Shown here in pieces: positions 43,615 through 53,703 of a DNA stretch of 64,000 nt. This DNA comes from Hydrogenophaga sp. PAMC20947. Its GTDB lineage: Bacteria > Pseudomonadota > Gammaproteobacteria > Burkholderiales > Burkholderiaceae_C. Every line of letters starts with the position of its first letter. Position 1 is the stretch's first letter. The position numbers were made by a program, and so were the translations under genes. The DNA lies in NCBI RefSeq assembly GCF_004795855.1, contig NZ_CP039252.1, forward strand, positions 434,001 to 498,000, read 5' to 3'. A model generated the notes under the pieces. That model ran no database searches, was not told the DNA's origin, and saw only the letters and a list, made by a program, of their open reading frames with translations.

Positions 43615-45549
43615 TCAACCCTGCTGAGCCAGCGCCTTGCCAATCCGCCCGCGCTTGACGGTGGACCGGGGCACTTGCATGGGCAGGTGCTCAAACCAGC
43701 GCCGCACGTCGTCTTCCACGCACAGGCCGTGCATGTAGTTGTAGATGGCTTTGCGCAGTCCGGCGCCCAGGGCGTCGTGGTCTACGCCGGTGGGGTCGAT
43801 GAAGCCGATGTCGTTCTTGGCGAAGGTGACCGGCGGCAGCGGGATCAGCTCGATGCCGTAAGCGGCCGGGTCCTGGCCCACGGGGGAGTGCACGGTGCAG
43901 CTGAAGCGGTGGAAGAAGCCGCTCTGGATGCAGCCATTTTCAAACAGTTGCCGCACGTATTCGAGGGCGTCCACGGTGTCTTGAACCGTTTGCGTGGGAA
44001 AACCGTACATGAGGTAGGCGTGCACCAGGATGCCCGCGTCTGAAAAGCCTTTGGTCACCTGCGCCACCTGCTCCACGCTCACGCCTTTTTTCATGAGCGT
44101 CAACAGCCGGTCGCTGGCCACTTCCAGGCCGCCGCTCATGGCGATGCAGCCGCTCTGGGCCAGCAGCTCCGCGAGTTCGGGGGTGAAGGTTTTTTCAAAC
44201 CGGATGTTGCCCCACCAGCTGATGTTGAGGTCGCGGCGGATGAGCTCTTTCGCCAGGGCCTTGAGCGCTTTGGGCGGGGCGGCTTCGTCCACGAAGTGAA
44301 AGCCGGTCTGACCGGTTTCTTCGACGATCTGCTGGATGCGATCCGCCAGCTTCTCGGTGGAAGCGGTTTCATAGCGGCCGATGTAGTCCAGGCTCACGTC
44401 GCAGAAACTGCACTTTTTCCAGTAGCAACCCTGGGCCACGGTGAGCTTGTTCCAGCGCCCATCGCTCCACAGGCGGTGCATGGGGTTGAGCATGTCGAGC
44501 AAGCTCAGGTAGCTGTGCAACGGCAGGCCGTCCCAGGTGGGGGTGCCCACCTCTTCAAATGGGATTTCGGGCTCGGCGAAGTTGATGTATTGCACCTGGC
44601 CTTCGCTGTTGCGAACGAAGCAACGTTGCAGGCGCTGTGGGCCGCGAAGGCCATTCAGGTGCTCGATCAGCGAGAGCACCGGGCGCTCGCCCGAATCCAG
44701 GGTCACGAAATCCACGAAGTCGAACACGCGCGGGTCTTTGAGCTCGCGCAGCTCGGTGTTCACATAACCACCGCCCAGCGCAATCTTGACCTGGGGGTGT
44801 GCTGCCTTGATGGCCTGGCCCATGCGGAATGCCGCGTAGACCGAGCCGGGGAAGGGCACCGAGAGCAGCACCAGGGTGGGTTGGTGCTTGGCCACCTCGG
44901 CCAACGTGAGTTCGGTCAACAGATCGTCGATCAGCGTGGTGGGTGCGGCCAGCGCTTTGGCGAGGGGGTCAAAGCTGGGCTGGCTGCTGGCCAGCGATTC
45001 GGCGTAGCGCACGAATTCAAAGCGTTTGTCGACCGCGTCGCGCAAGACGTCGGCCAGATCGTTGAGGTAAAGCGTGGCGAGGTGGCGGGCTTTGTCTTGC
45101 ACGCCCAGGGCACCGAAGGCCCAGGCCAGCGGATCACCGGTACCGCCATCGCCGAGGTCCACGTCTTCGTACACATCCAGCGGGACGAAGCGCGGGCCCT
45201 CGGGCAATAGGCCTCGCGCGGCGATGCGGTGGGCCAGGGTGGAGTCACCACCTTGCAGGAAGCGGATCACGGGGCCGATGGTGGCGCGGTAGGCCGCGAA
45301 CTGGTCGATGAAGGCATGCACGCTGCCCGACCGGTCGGCCTCGGGCTGGGCTTGGGCGCAGGCCTGCACCTCATCCAGTCCCTGAGGCGTGAACAGCCGC
45401 AACACCAAGGCCAGCGCCAGATCGGCCTGCTCCGCGTCGATCCCGCGCGAACGCAGGAAGCCGGTGAGGTAGGCGGTAGAAGGGTAGGGCGTGTTGAGCT
45501 GCGTCATCGGGGGGATGAGGCTCAGCACGCGCTGGTGGGTCTGGGGCAT
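43615..45549 (-). CDS. radical SAM protein with N-terminal B12-binding-like domain
   Basis: A 644-aa enzyme. Residues 1-300 resemble a cobalamin-binding Rossmann domain (LLSVPFPGSVYAAFRMGQAIKAAHP; ALGGGYVNTELREL); a radical SAM barrel follows with cluster cysteines C375, C380 and C383 (QGCYWKKCSFCDV). The spacing is Cx4Cx2C rather than Cx3Cx2C. Reaction and substrate are unknown; members methylate or rearrange unactivated carbons. It is a single-gene unit converging on the cassette segment. Confidence 0.88.
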   Translation of the reverse strand: MPQTHQRVLSLIPPMTQLNTPYPSTAYLTGFLRSRGIDAEQADLALALVLRLFTPQGLDEVQACAQAQPEADRSGSVHAFIDQFAAYRATIGPVIRFLQGGDSTLAHRIAARGLLPEGPRFVPLDVYEDVDLGDGGTGDPLAWAFGALGVQDKARHLATLYLNDLADVLRDAVDKRFEFVRYAESLASSQPSFDPLAKALAAPTTLIDDLLTELTLAEVAKHQPTLVLLSVPFPGSVYAAFRMGQAIKAAHPQVKIALGGGYVNTELRELKDPRVFDFVDFVTLDSGERPVLSLIEHLNGLRGPQRLQRCFVRNSEGQVQYINFAEPEIPFEEVGTPTWDGLPLHSYLSLLDMLNPMHRLWSDGRWNKLTVAQGCYWKKCSFCDVSLDYIGRYETASTEKLADRIQQIVEETGQTGFHFVDEAAPPKALKALAKELIRRDLNISWWGNIRFEKTFTPELAELLAQSGCIAMSGGLEVASDRLLTLMKKGVSVEQVAQVTKGFSDAGILVHAYLMYGFPTQTVQDTVDALEYVRQLFENGCIQSGFFHRFSCTVHSPVGQDPAAYGIELIPLPPVTFAKNDIGFIDPTGVDHDALGAGLRKAIYNYMHGLCVEDDVRRWFEHLPMQVPRSTVKRGRIGKALAQQG

Positions 45550-45635
45550 GGCTGGCGAAAAAAGGGGTGTCAGGGGTTGATCTTACGGGTAGGGGCTTAC
45601 CTTGTTGGTGCGCAAGGCCGCCTTAAACTGGTGTG

Positions 45636-46688
45636 ATGAACCGAATGAACACATGGCCAGCTTTGCGCGGGGGGGTGTTGGCCCTGGCGGCAGCGGCCCT
45701 GTTTGGACTCAGCACGCCCCTGGTGCAGCGTTTTGGGGTTGGTCTGGGCGCTTTCACCACGGCCGCTTTGTTGTACGCGGGTGCCACGCTGGTGGCGTTG
45801 TTTTCGCGCCGGCAGGCGGACCAGGAAGCGCCCTTGCGCCGCTCCGATGGGGGCCGGTTGTTGGCGATGGCTGCATTTGGGGCTGTGCTGGGGCCGGTGG
45901 CGCTGGCCTGGGGTTTGCAACACACCAGTGGATTCAGCGCCTCGTTGATGCTGACCCTGGAGGCGCTGTTCACCGCGGTGCTGGCCTGGCGCTGGTACGG
46001 CGAAGCCATGGACAAGCGCATTGCGACGGCCATGCTGATCTTGCTGGCCGGTGGATTGGTGTTGGTGGTGGAGCAGGGCAGCTCGGGCGGCACACAAATG
46101 CTGGGTTTGCTCGCGGTCTTGCTGGCCACGGCGGCCTGGGGCGTGGACAACGCCTTGTCCCGCGGGGTGGCTGATCGCGATCCGGGGCAGGTGGTTTGGG
46201 TCAAGGCGGCGCTCGGCGCGGGAGCGACGGGCTTGCTGGCCTGGTGGTGGGGCGATCCCTTGCCCGACCTCGGCCCGGCGCTGGCCCTGGTAACGATCGG
46301 TGTCACCGGGTATGGTTTGAGTTTGCGTTTTTACCTCCTTGCACAGCGCGCTTTTGGTGCTGCGCGCACCGGCTCGGTGTTTGCCTTCGCCCCCTTTATT
46401 GGTGCCATGGGGGCTTTTTCCCTGGGTGAGCGCGCAGGGTCCTGGGGCATGTTGCTGGGCGGGGGGCTGATGCTGGTGGGCGTGGTGCTGCATTTGTCTG
46501 AATCTCATGCCCATGGCCACGCACACGAAGCGCTTTCACACGAACACGCGCACACCCACGACGATGGGCACCATCTGCACTCGCACGATCCCATGCCAGC
46601 GGGCGCTCACAGCCATGGGCACAAGCACGTGGCCCTGGAGCATGAGCATGCCCATGTGCCCGACGCGCACCACACCCACAGGCATTGA
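45636..46688 (+). CDS. DMT (EamA) permease with histidine-rich tail
   Basis: A 350-aa ten-helix DMT permease whose last 62 or so residues hold 23 histidines in HAHGHAHE-, HEHAHTH- and HSHGHKH-type runs. Such cytoplasmic tails bind Ni, Co, Zn or Cu in CDF, ZIP and RcnA-type transporters, so metal handling is likely. This differs from the metabolite role usual for DMT proteins. ATG 45636 is chosen over a GTG 3 bp upstream. It diverges from the radical SAM gene and converges with sdaA. Confidence 0.88.
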   Translation: MNRMNTWPALRGGVLALAAAALFGLSTPLVQRFGVGLGAFTTAALLYAGATLVALFSRRQADQEAPLRRSDGGRLLAMAAFGAVLGPVALAWGLQHTSGFSASLMLTLEALFTAVLAWRWYGEAMDKRIATAMLILLAGGLVLVVEQGSSGGTQMLGLLAVLLATAAWGVDNALSRGVADRDPGQVVWVKAALGAGATGLLAWWWGDPLPDLGPALALVTIGVTGYGLSLRFYLLAQRAFGAARTGSVFAFAPFIGAMGAFSLGERAGSWGMLLGGGLMLVGVVLHLSESHAHGHAHEALSHEHAHTHDDGHHLHSHDPMPAGAHSHGHKHVALEHEHAHVPDAHHTHRH

Positions 46689-46710
46689 TCCTTGAAAGAG
46701 GCGGTGCTGG

Positions 46711-48102
46711 TCAGCACTCCACGATGTTCACGGCCAGGCCGCCGCGAGCGGTTTCCTTGTATTTGGTCTTCATGTCGGCACCGGTTTCGCGCATGGTCTT
46801 GATGACTTTGTCGAGGCTCACATGGTGGGTGCCGTCGCCGCGCAAGGCCATGCGCGCGGCGTTGATGGCCTTGACCGAGGCGATGGCATTGCGCTCGATG
46901 CAGGGGATCTGCACCAGGCCGCCCACGGGGTCGCATGTGAGCCCCAGGTGGTGTTCCATGCCGATCTCGGCGGCGTTTTCCGCCTGGGCGGGTGTACCGC
47001 CCATGACGGCGCACAGCGCCCCTGCGGCCATGGAGCAGGCCACGCCGACTTCGCCCTGGCAGCCCACCTCGGCGCCGCTGATGCTGGCGTTTTCCTTGTA
47101 GAGGATGCCGATGGCGGCGGCGGTGAGCAGGAAGTCGATCACGCCTTTGTCGCTGGCTCCCGGCACAAAACGGGTGTAGTAGTGCAGAACGGCGGGCACG
47201 ATGCCTGCGGCACCGTTGGTGGGGGCGGTGACCACGCGGCCACCGGCGGCGTTTTCTTCGTTCACGGCCAGCGCGTAGAGGTTGACCCAGTCGAGCACTT
47301 GCAGCGGGTCGCGCAGGGCCGCTTCAGGGTTGGCGCACAGGTCCGTGTACAGCTGCGGTGCACGCCGCTTCACCTTGAATCCACCGGGCAGCACGCCGGG
47401 CGTGTTGCAGCCGCGGACCACGCAGTCTTGCATGACCCGCCAGATGTTCAGCAGACCGCTGTCGATGTCTTCGTCGGTTCGCCAGTGGCGCTCGTTGGTG
47501 CGCATGACCTCGGCGATGCTGCAGCCGTGTTGCTGGGTCAGCGCGAGCAAGTCGTCGCCACTTCGAAACGGCAGCGGCAAAATGGCTGCGTCGGGGGCAA
47601 TGGCTTTCATCTTGCTGCCGTCAGCAGCCACTTCGTCGCTCACCACGAAGCCACCGCCCACCGAGTAGAACACCCGATTCACCAGCTCCACACCCGCCGC
47701 GTCGAAAGCTTGCAGGCGCAAACCATTGGTGTGAAAAGGCAGGGTTTCGCGCCGGTAAAACAGCAGATCGTCGCGCTCCTTGAACGCGATTTCGTGCGTG
47801 CCGGCGAGGCGGAGTCGGCCGGTTTCACGCACCTGACTCAGCAAGGCTGGAACCAGGTCCACATCCACGGTGTCCGGAGCATGCCCTGCCAGGCCCAGCA
47901 GCGCCGCCTTGTCTGTGCCGTGGCCTTTGCCCGTGGCGCCCAGGGACCCGTACATGGAGCAGACCACACGGGCCGTCTGCTCCAGCTGGCCGCTGGACTG
48001 CAAGCCCCCCACAAAAAGCCGGGCGGCGCGCATGGGCCCGACCGTGTGCGAGCTGCTGGGGCCGATACCGATCTTGAACAGGTCAAACGCTGAAATCGCC
48101 AT
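46711..48102 (-). CDS. sdaA: L-serine ammonia-lyase
   Basis: Iron-sulfur L-serine deaminase giving pyruvate and ammonia. The 463-aa single-chain protein has [17 protein letters not shown] at the N-terminus, APTNGAAG (293-300), and cluster cysteines C348 (EVGCQGE), C390 (LTCDPVGG) and C401 (IPCIERN). It starts 24 bp after dadA on the same strand. It should thus be under the same glycine riboswitch, letting glycine (via serine) feed pyruvate. Confidence 0.96.
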   Translation of the reverse strand: MAISAFDLFKIGIGPSSSHTVGPMRAARLFVGGLQSSGQLEQTARVVCSMYGSLGATGKGHGTDKAALLGLAGHAPDTVDVDLVPALLSQVRETGRLRLAGTHEIAFKERDDLLFYRRETLPFHTNGLRLQAFDAAGVELVNRVFYSVGGGFVVSDEVAADGSKMKAIAPDAAILPLPFRSGDDLLALTQQHGCSIAEVMRTNERHWRTDEDIDSGLLNIWRVMQDCVVRGCNTPGVLPGGFKVKRRAPQLYTDLCANPEAALRDPLQVLDWVNLYALAVNEENAAGGRVVTAPTNGAAGIVPAVLHYYTRFVPGASDKGVIDFLLTAAAIGILYKENASISGAEVGCQGEVGVACSMAAGALCAVMGGTPAQAENAAEIGMEHHLGLTCDPVGGLVQIPCIERNAIASVKAINAARMALRGDGTHHVSLDKVIKTMRETGADMKTKYKETARGGLAVNIVEC

Positions 48103-48126
48103 ATGGGCTCCTGGAGGGGTCGGACG

Positions 48127-49386
48127 TCAGGGGGTTGCCGTGACCGGTGTCGAGACCGGTCTTTTCTGCAGCTGGGCCTGGAGCATCTGCTCGGCCACCA
48201 TGTCTGCGGTGACGGCAGACAGGGTCCAGCCGAGGTGCCCATGCCCCGTGTTGTAGAACACGTTGGCACGGTTGCCAGCGCCCACGCGCGGCATCATGTT
48301 GGGCAACATGGGTCGCAGGCCCGCCCAAGGCACCACATGGCGCGTGTTGATGCCGGGGAAGCACTGGTTGACCCATTCGGTCAGGGGGCGGATGCGGTCG
48401 GCGCGGATGTCTCGGTTGGCGCCGTTGAACTCGGCGGTGCCTGCGACGCGAAAGCGGTCGATGCCGAGGCGGCTGGTGACGAGTTTGGTTTCGTCATCGA
48501 GCAGGCTCACATTGGGTGCGGCCTGCTGGCTGGCGGCATCGGGCAGGCTCACGGTGATGGAATAGCCTTTCACCGGGTAGACGTTGACCCGGTCGCCGAG
48601 CTGGGCGGCGAAGTCGCGGCTGCCGACGCCTGCGCACACCACCAGCGCATCAAACGTGCGCACGTGCTCACCCTGGTCGTCGCGGGCGGTGACGGTGGCC
48701 TGTTGGCCATCGCTGTGCAGGTTCACCACGTCTTTGCCGTAAAGGCACTTCACGCCCAGGCGTTCGGCTGCGGCTGCGAGTCCCACGGTGAACTTGTGGA
48801 TGTCACCGGTGGCATCGCTTTCGGTGTAGAAACCGCCGAAATACGTGCCGGCCAATGCGGGCTCGATGGTGCGCATTTCTTCCGGTGTCACCGCTTGGCG
48901 CGGCAGACCGCCAAGTGCCAGCATCTTGGAGACCTCGGCCGCGTGGTCGAAGCCCTTTTTGTCGCGGTAGATATGCAGGATGCCTTGTCGCTTGAGGTCA
49001 AAATCCACGCCTTCGGCTTCGGCCCAGGCAAACAGATGATCGCGGGCTGCGATGGCGAGTTTGGTGGTCGCGATGGTGTTGGCGCGGTAGTTCGGGATGT
49101 TGGCGATGAACTCGGCGAACCACGAAATTTTGTGCCAGCTGGGCTTGGGGTTGACCAGCAAGGGGGCGTCGCTTTTGAGCATCCACTTCAGGCCCTTGAG
49201 GATGGTGGACGTGTGGTTCCACACCTCGGCGTTGGACGCCGAGAGCTGCCCGCCGTTGGCGAACGAGGTTTCCATCGCGGCGTAGCGGTGTTGCTCAAAC
49301 AGGGTGACGTCGAATCCGCGCTTGGCGAGTGCGTAGGCTGTGGTGACACCGGTGATGCCACCGCCGATAACGGCGATTGATTTCAT
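48127..49386 (-). CDS. dadA: D-amino-acid dehydrogenase (FAD-dependent)
   Basis: A 419-aa membrane-associated flavoprotein of the DAO family. The dinucleotide motif IAVIGGGITGVTTAYALAKRG and SFANGGQLSASNAEVWN are characteristic of DadA, and the C-terminus has GHGHLGWTLSAVTADMVAEQ. It deaminates D-alanine and related amino acids to 2-oxoacids, passing electrons to quinone. A tandem glycine riboswitch ends 57 bp before its start, so glycine itself may be a substrate or the physiological signal. Confidence 0.93.
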   Translation of the reverse strand: MKSIAVIGGGITGVTTAYALAKRGFDVTLFEQHRYAAMETSFANGGQLSASNAEVWNHTSTILKGLKWMLKSDAPLLVNPKPSWHKISWFAEFIANIPNYRANTIATTKLAIAARDHLFAWAEAEGVDFDLKRQGILHIYRDKKGFDHAAEVSKMLALGGLPRQAVTPEEMRTIEPALAGTYFGGFYTESDATGDIHKFTVGLAAAAERLGVKCLYGKDVVNLHSDGQQATVTARDDQGEHVRTFDALVVCAGVGSRDFAAQLGDRVNVYPVKGYSITVSLPDAASQQAAPNVSLLDDETKLVTSRLGIDRFRVAGTAEFNGANRDIRADRIRPLTEWVNQCFPGINTRHVVPWAGLRPMLPNMMPRVGAGNRANVFYNTGHGHLGWTLSAVTADMVAEQMLQAQLQKRPVSTPVTATP

Positions 49387-49443
49387 GTGAAAAGCTCCAG
49401 ACGTCAGAAGGGTTGGGTGTGACTAGCAACATGCGCGCCACAC

Positions 49444-49630
49444 GCCCCCTCTGTTTGGAACCTGAGAGATTCACAGCACGCTTGGGCGCTGCTTGCTCCT
49501 GCGGTGAGCCGATCGACGAAACCGGCTGCTCTTCAGAGATTCAATGCTGTCGACCGGTCCTTTTGCCTGAGAGTTTCCGGGGCGGTTGCTCCTTCGGCGC
49601 TGGTGCGGCTTGGCCGTCCAGTCTCTCCCG
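49444..49630 (-). promoter_or_regulatory. tandem glycine riboswitch upstream of dadA-sdaA
   Basis: Two aptamers on the minus strand. Aptamer 1 (about 49630-49546) has GGGAGAG, GCCGAAGGAGCAACC, ACTCTCAGGCAAAAGGACC and GTCGACAGC. Aptamer 2 (about 49543-49444) has ATCTCTGAAGAG, CACCGCAGGAGCAAGC, AATCTCTCAGGTTCC and ACAGAGGGGG. These are the glycine-aptamer signatures, including the short linker between the pair. Glycine binding usually turns the downstream genes on. Confidence 0.93.
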
Positions 49631-49641
49631 ATCGATGCCGG

Positions 49642-49670
49642 ATTGTAGGCGGGGCTTCGCAAAGCGCAAA
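49642..49670 (-). promoter_or_regulatory. promoter of the dadA-sdaA riboswitch transcript
   Basis: TACAAT (49647-49642) is a good -10 box whose predicted start lies a few bases before aptamer 1. A weak -35 (TTTGCG, 49670-49665) is at 17-bp spacing. A GC stem after gcvP (GGGGCTT/AAGCCCC, about 49651-49676) overlaps the -35 region and may also limit read-through from gcvP. Confidence 0.45.
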
Positions 49671-49691
49671 GCCCCTTTTCCCATCAGGTGG

Positions 49692-52571
49692 TCATGCGAG
49701 CTCGCTGATCGGCACGCAGCTGCAGAACAGGTTGCGGTCGCCATACACGTTGTCCACACGCCCGACCGGTGGCCAGTACTTCTGGTTGGCGCGGGTCGAG
49801 GTGCTGGCCGCACCCACTTCGCGCGAGTAGGGGTGGGCCCATTCGCTGGTCAGCAAGCTGGCGGCGGTGTGCGGCGCGTTCTTCAAGGGGTTGTCGTCTT
49901 GCGGCCATTCACCGGCTTCGACCTGGCGGATTTCGTCTCGGATGGCGATCATGGCGTCGATGAACCGGTCCAGCTCTTCCAGCGTTTCGCTTTCGGTCGG
50001 CTCGACCATCAAGGTGTTGGCCACGGGGAAGCTGAGCGTGGGGGCGTGGAAGCCGTAGTCCATCAGGCGCTTGGCCACGTCTTCGGCCATCACGCCGCTG
50101 GTCTCTTTCAACTGGCGCAGATCGAGAATGCACTCGTGGGCCACGTGGCCGTTGGCCGACGCGTACAGCGTGGGGTAGTGGTCTTTGAGGCGCTTGCTGA
50201 TGTAGTTGGCGCTCAGGATGGCGGTTTCGGTGGCGTGCTTAAGACCCTCGGCTCCCATCATGCGGATGTACATCCAGCTGATCGGCAACACCGCTGCATT
50301 GCCCAGTGGTGCTGCACTGACGGCGCCGACACCGCTCTTCAAACCGCTGGTCTCGTGACCGGGCAAGAAGGGCACGAGGTCTTCCACCACGCACACAGGG
50401 CCCACACCCGGGCCGCCGCCGCCGTGGGGGATGCAGAAGGTCTTGTGCAGGTTGAGGTGGCTCACATCGCCACCGAACTCGCCTGGCGCGGCCACGCCGA
50501 CCAATGCGTTCATGTTGGCGCCGTCCACATACACACGGCCGCCGTGCTGGTGCACCAGGGCGCAGAGTTCTTTGACCGTGGTCTCGAACACGCCGTGGGT
50601 GGACGGATAGGTGATCATCGCGGCGGCCAGGTTGGCGCTGTGCTGTTCGCACTTGGCCTTCAGGTCGGCCATGTCCACGTTGCCGTTTTCGTCGCACTTG
50701 GTCACCACCACCGTGAGGCCCACCATTTGCGCGCTGGCGGGGTTGGTGCCGTGGGCAGAGGAGGGGATCAGGCAGATGTTGCGGCGGCTTTCGCCCTTGG
50801 ATGCGTGGAAGGCACGGATGGCCAACAGGCCGGCGTATTCGCCTTGCGAGCCTGCGTTGGGTTGCAGGCTGATGCCGGCGTAGCCCGTGGCCTGGCAGAG
50901 CCAGGCGCGCAATTGCTCGTCGAGCTCGGCGTAGCCCAGCTGCTGATCGGCGGGCGCAAAGGGGTGCACATTGGCGAATTCGGGCCAGGTGATCGGGATC
51001 ATCTCGCTGGTGGCGTTGAGCTTCATGGTGCAGCTGCCCAGCGGGATCATGCTGCGGTCGAGCGCCAGGTCTTTGTCGGACAGCGCGCGAATGTAGCGCA
51101 GCATGCCGGTCTCGGAGTGGTGGCTGTCGAATACCGGGTGTGTCAGGAAGCCGGTGGTGCGGCGCAAGGCGACCGGAATGCGGGGCTCGATGCCGTTTTC
51201 AGATTCCACGAAATTGGGCAGTGCCTGGCCATGGTGCGCGAAGACGTTCCACAGCAATGTGATGTCTTCGCGTGTGGTGGTCTCGTCCAGCGAGAGGCTC
51301 ACGTACTCATTCCACGACAGGCGCAGATTGACGCCCGCGCCGCGGGCCTTGGCCATCAAGGGTTGGGCTTGCTCGCCGCACTTGAAGGTGAGGGTGTCGA
51401 ACGACGACGTGGACGTGGCTGTCCAGCCCATCTGCTCAAGGCCTTTGGCCAGAATGGCGGTGTACGACGCCACGCGCTGGGCAATGCGGGTCAGGCCCTG
51501 GGGGCCGTGGTACACCGCGTACATGCTGGCGACCACGGCGGGCAAGACCTGCGCCGTGCAGATGTTGGACGTGGCTTTTTCGCGGCGAATGTGTTGCTCG
51601 CGCGTTTGCAGTGCCAAGCGGTAGGTGGGTTGCCCATGGACATCAACGCTAACGCCCACCAGGCGGCCGGGCAGCGAGCGTTTGAAGGCGTCGCGGCAAG
51701 CCATGTAAGCGGCGTGCGGGCCGCCGGCGCCCATGGGCATGCCGAAGCGCTGGGTGGTGCCGACCACGATATCGGCGTCAAATTCGCCTGGGGGCACGAG
51801 CAGCGTGAGCGCCAGCAAATCGGCGGCCACGATGAAGGCGGCGTTCTTTTCGTGCACCTTTGTCACATCGGCGCGCAGGTCGTCGATGCGGCCGCTGGTG
51901 CTGGGGTACTGCGCCAGCACGGCAAAGTAGTCGTCGCCATTCAGCGCAGCGTGCCACTCTTCGGCTGAGTTGGCCAGCTTGACCGTGACGCCCAGCGGCG
52001 CAGCGCGTGTCTGGATCACTTCAATGGTTTGCGGGTGGGCATCACCGGCCACCACGAAGGTTTGCCCTTTGGATTTCACTGAGCGCATGGCCAATGTCAT
52101 GGCTTCGGCCGCGGCCGTGGCTTCGTCGAGCATGGAGGCGTTGGCGATGTCCATGCCGGTGAGGTCCGTCACCATGGTCTGGAAGTTCACCAGGGCTTCC
52201 ATGCGGCCTTGCGAAATTTCGGCCTGGTAGGGCGTATAGGCCGTGTACCAGGCGGGGTTTTCCAGGATGTTGCGCAGGATCACGCCGGGCGTGTGGGTGC
52301 CGTGGTATCCCTGACCGATGAAGCTCTTGAGCAACTGGTTTTTCTGCGCAATGGCTTTCAGCTCAGCCAACGCAGCCGCCTCGCTCGCGACCGCTGGCAA
52401 GTCCATGCCCTTGCTGCGCACGATGGAGCGCGGCACGATGCTGTCGATCAAAGCGCGGCGCGAGGCCTCACCGATCACGGTCAGCATGTGGGCTTCTTCG
52501 GCGCCGCTCACGCCGATGTGGCGGGCGATGAATTCGGACGGGTTTTCGAGTTCGATGAGAGCTTGGGTCAT
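49692..52571 (-). CDS. gcvP: glycine dehydrogenase (decarboxylating), P protein
   Basis: PLP-dependent P protein of the glycine cleavage system, 959 aa in the fused single-chain form. PLP lysine K710 lies in [16 protein letters not shown]; the N-terminal half has [15 protein letters not shown] and [21 protein letters not shown] 52571 matches the family N-terminus, 2 bp after the stop of the intervening GST gene. It decarboxylates glycine and passes the aminomethyl group to GcvH. Confidence 0.97.
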   Translation of the reverse strand: MTQALIELENPSEFIARHIGVSGAEEAHMLTVIGEASRRALIDSIVPRSIVRSKGMDLPAVASEAAALAELKAIAQKNQLLKSFIGQGYHGTHTPGVILRNILENPAWYTAYTPYQAEISQGRMEALVNFQTMVTDLTGMDIANASMLDEATAAAEAMTLAMRSVKSKGQTFVVAGDAHPQTIEVIQTRAAPLGVTVKLANSAEEWHAALNGDDYFAVLAQYPSTSGRIDDLRADVTKVHEKNAAFIVAADLLALTLLVPPGEFDADIVVGTTQRFGMPMGAGGPHAAYMACRDAFKRSLPGRLVGVSVDVHGQPTYRLALQTREQHIRREKATSNICTAQVLPAVVASMYAVYHGPQGLTRIAQRVASYTAILAKGLEQMGWTATSTSSFDTLTFKCGEQAQPLMAKARGAGVNLRLSWNEYVSLSLDETTTREDITLLWNVFAHHGQALPNFVESENGIEPRIPVALRRTTGFLTHPVFDSHHSETGMLRYIRALSDKDLALDRSMIPLGSCTMKLNATSEMIPITWPEFANVHPFAPADQQLGYAELDEQLRAWLCQATGYAGISLQPNAGSQGEYAGLLAIRAFHASKGESRRNICLIPSSAHGTNPASAQMVGLTVVVTKCDENGNVDMADLKAKCEQHSANLAAAMITYPSTHGVFETTVKELCALVHQHGGRVYVDGANMNALVGVAAPGEFGGDVSHLNLHKTFCIPHGGGGPGVGPVCVVEDLVPFLPGHETSGLKSGVGAVSAAPLGNAAVLPISWMYIRMMGAEGLKHATETAILSANYISKRLKDHYPTLYASANGHVAHECILDLRQLKETSGVMAEDVAKRLMDYGFHAPTLSFPVANTLMVEPTESETLEELDRFIDAMIAIRDEIRQVEAGEWPQDDNPLKNAPHTAASLLTSEWAHPYSREVGAASTSTRANQKYWPPVGRVDNVYGDRNLFCSCVPISELA

Positions 52572-52573
52572 GG

Positions 52574-53179
52574 TCAGGAGGCTTGCTGGGCTAGGTAGGG
52601 GTGCTGCCAATGCGGCAGTTGGCTCATGTCCGACAACCAGCGTCGCACATGGAGAAAGGGTTGAAGGTCAAGGCCTGCTTCGTCGGCCCAATGCAGGTAG
52701 CTGGCGCAGCTGATGTCGGCGATGGAAAAGCCCGAGGGCAACAGGTAGGTTTGGCTCGCCAGATGCCGATCAAGCGTGGCGAGATCGGCGAGGGCTCGCT
52801 GGGTCAGGTAATCGATCACCGGCTCAGGCTGTGGCGCCCAACGCTTCGCAAAACGCAGGTTGGGCACGGCAAAGTTGATGCGGTTGGGCTCCCAAAACAA
52901 CCACTCGACAATGGTCTGCCATTCGCCCTCCGCACCACTGAACTGGCCCGTTTTCTGGGCCAGGTGCATGAGGATGGCGTTGGACTGGCAAAGCACCTGC
53001 TCGCCGTTCATCAATACCGGCACCTCGCCAAACTTGCTCACCGCCTGAAACGCCACCGGGCGCTCGGCGCGCGGTTGGCTCAGGTCGATGCGCTGGTATT
53101 CATGGGCCACCTGTGCCATGAGCAAAAACAGCCTGACTTTGTAGGCATGGCCTGAGTCTTCGTGTCCATAGAGCAGCAT
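52574..53179 (-). CDS. glutathione S-transferase within the gcv operon
   Basis: A 201-aa GST with the thioredoxin-like N-domain ([44 protein letters not shown]) and the C-domain signature [22 protein letters not shown]. It sits between gcvH (19-bp gap) and gcvP (2-bp gap), so it is certainly co-transcribed with the glycine-cleavage genes. That placement is unusual. A link to formaldehyde or thiol by-products is possible but only inference. Confidence 0.88.
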   Translation of the reverse strand: MLLYGHEDSGHAYKVRLFLLMAQVAHEYQRIDLSQPRAERPVAFQAVSKFGEVPVLMNGEQVLCQSNAILMHLAQKTGQFSGAEGEWQTIVEWLFWEPNRINFAVPNLRFAKRWAPQPEPVIDYLTQRALADLATLDRHLASQTYLLPSGFSIADISCASYLHWADEAGLDLQPFLHVRRWLSDMSQLPHWQHPYLAQQAS

Positions 53180-53198
53180 GGCAGGGCAGGCCAGTGGA

Positions 53199-53570
53199 TC
53201 AGGCGTTGGCCGAGAAGGCGTTGTAGGCGGTTTCGTCGAGCAAGGCGTCGACTTGGGCAGGCGCTGACAGCTTGACCTTGAAGAACCAACCGGTTTTCAG
53301 CGGGTCGCTGTTGGCCAGCGAGGGGTCGGCGCGCAGCGCTTCGTTGACTTCGGTGATCTCGCCGCTGATGGGCATGTACACGTCGGCGGCGGCTTTCACT
53401 GATTCGACCACGCCAGCGATGTCTTTTTGCTCAAACGACTTGCCCACTTCGGGCAGGTCGACAAACACCACGTCGCCCAAGGCATCTTGTGCGTGTACGG
53501 TGATGCCAACGGTGGCGATATCGCCGTTCACGCTGATCCATTCGTGGTCTTCGGTGTATTTGGTGGTCAT
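53199..53570 (-). CDS. gcvH: glycine cleavage system H protein
   Basis: The 123-aa lipoyl carrier protein shuttling the aminomethyl intermediate between P and T proteins. The lipoylated lysine is K59 in [22 protein letters not shown] at the N-terminus and [11 protein letters not shown] near the C-terminus are diagnostic. It follows gcvT by 133 bp on the same strand and precedes the GST gene. Confidence 0.97.
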   Translation of the reverse strand: MTTKYTEDHEWISVNGDIATVGITVHAQDALGDVVFVDLPEVGKSFEQKDIAGVVESVKAAADVYMPISGEITEVNEALRADPSLANSDPLKTGWFFKVKLSAPAQVDALLDETAYNAFSANA

Positions 53571-53660
53571 GGTGGGCTCCTAAAAAGAATTGAAAGTTGC
53601 GAGCGAAGGTGGAATTCGTTTCGGGGGCTACCGCAGAACCGGCTTTGCCGGGCTGTTGGT

Positions 53661-53703
53661 GGCGTCCCCCTGTCAGGGGGAAGACGCGAAGCGGCGCAGG
53701 GGG
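53661..53703. repeat. G/C hairpin repeat between gcvT and gcvH
   Basis: CCCCCTGTCAGGGGG with a flanking GCGTC/GACGC pair forms a strong stem in the gcvT-gcvH spacer. Similar short C-tract/G-tract elements occur between genes in Comamonadaceae, and a related one is at 18680-18702 here. It could stabilise the gcvT end of the mRNA. Confidence 0.4.

Noticed and set aside
49377..51968. Very long open frame (863 codons) on the plus strand opposite gcvP and the riboswitch.
   Set aside because: It is antisense to a certain gcvP gene, is rich in His, Gly, Ala and Arg as expected for the reverse frame of high-G+C coding sequence, and resembles no protein family.
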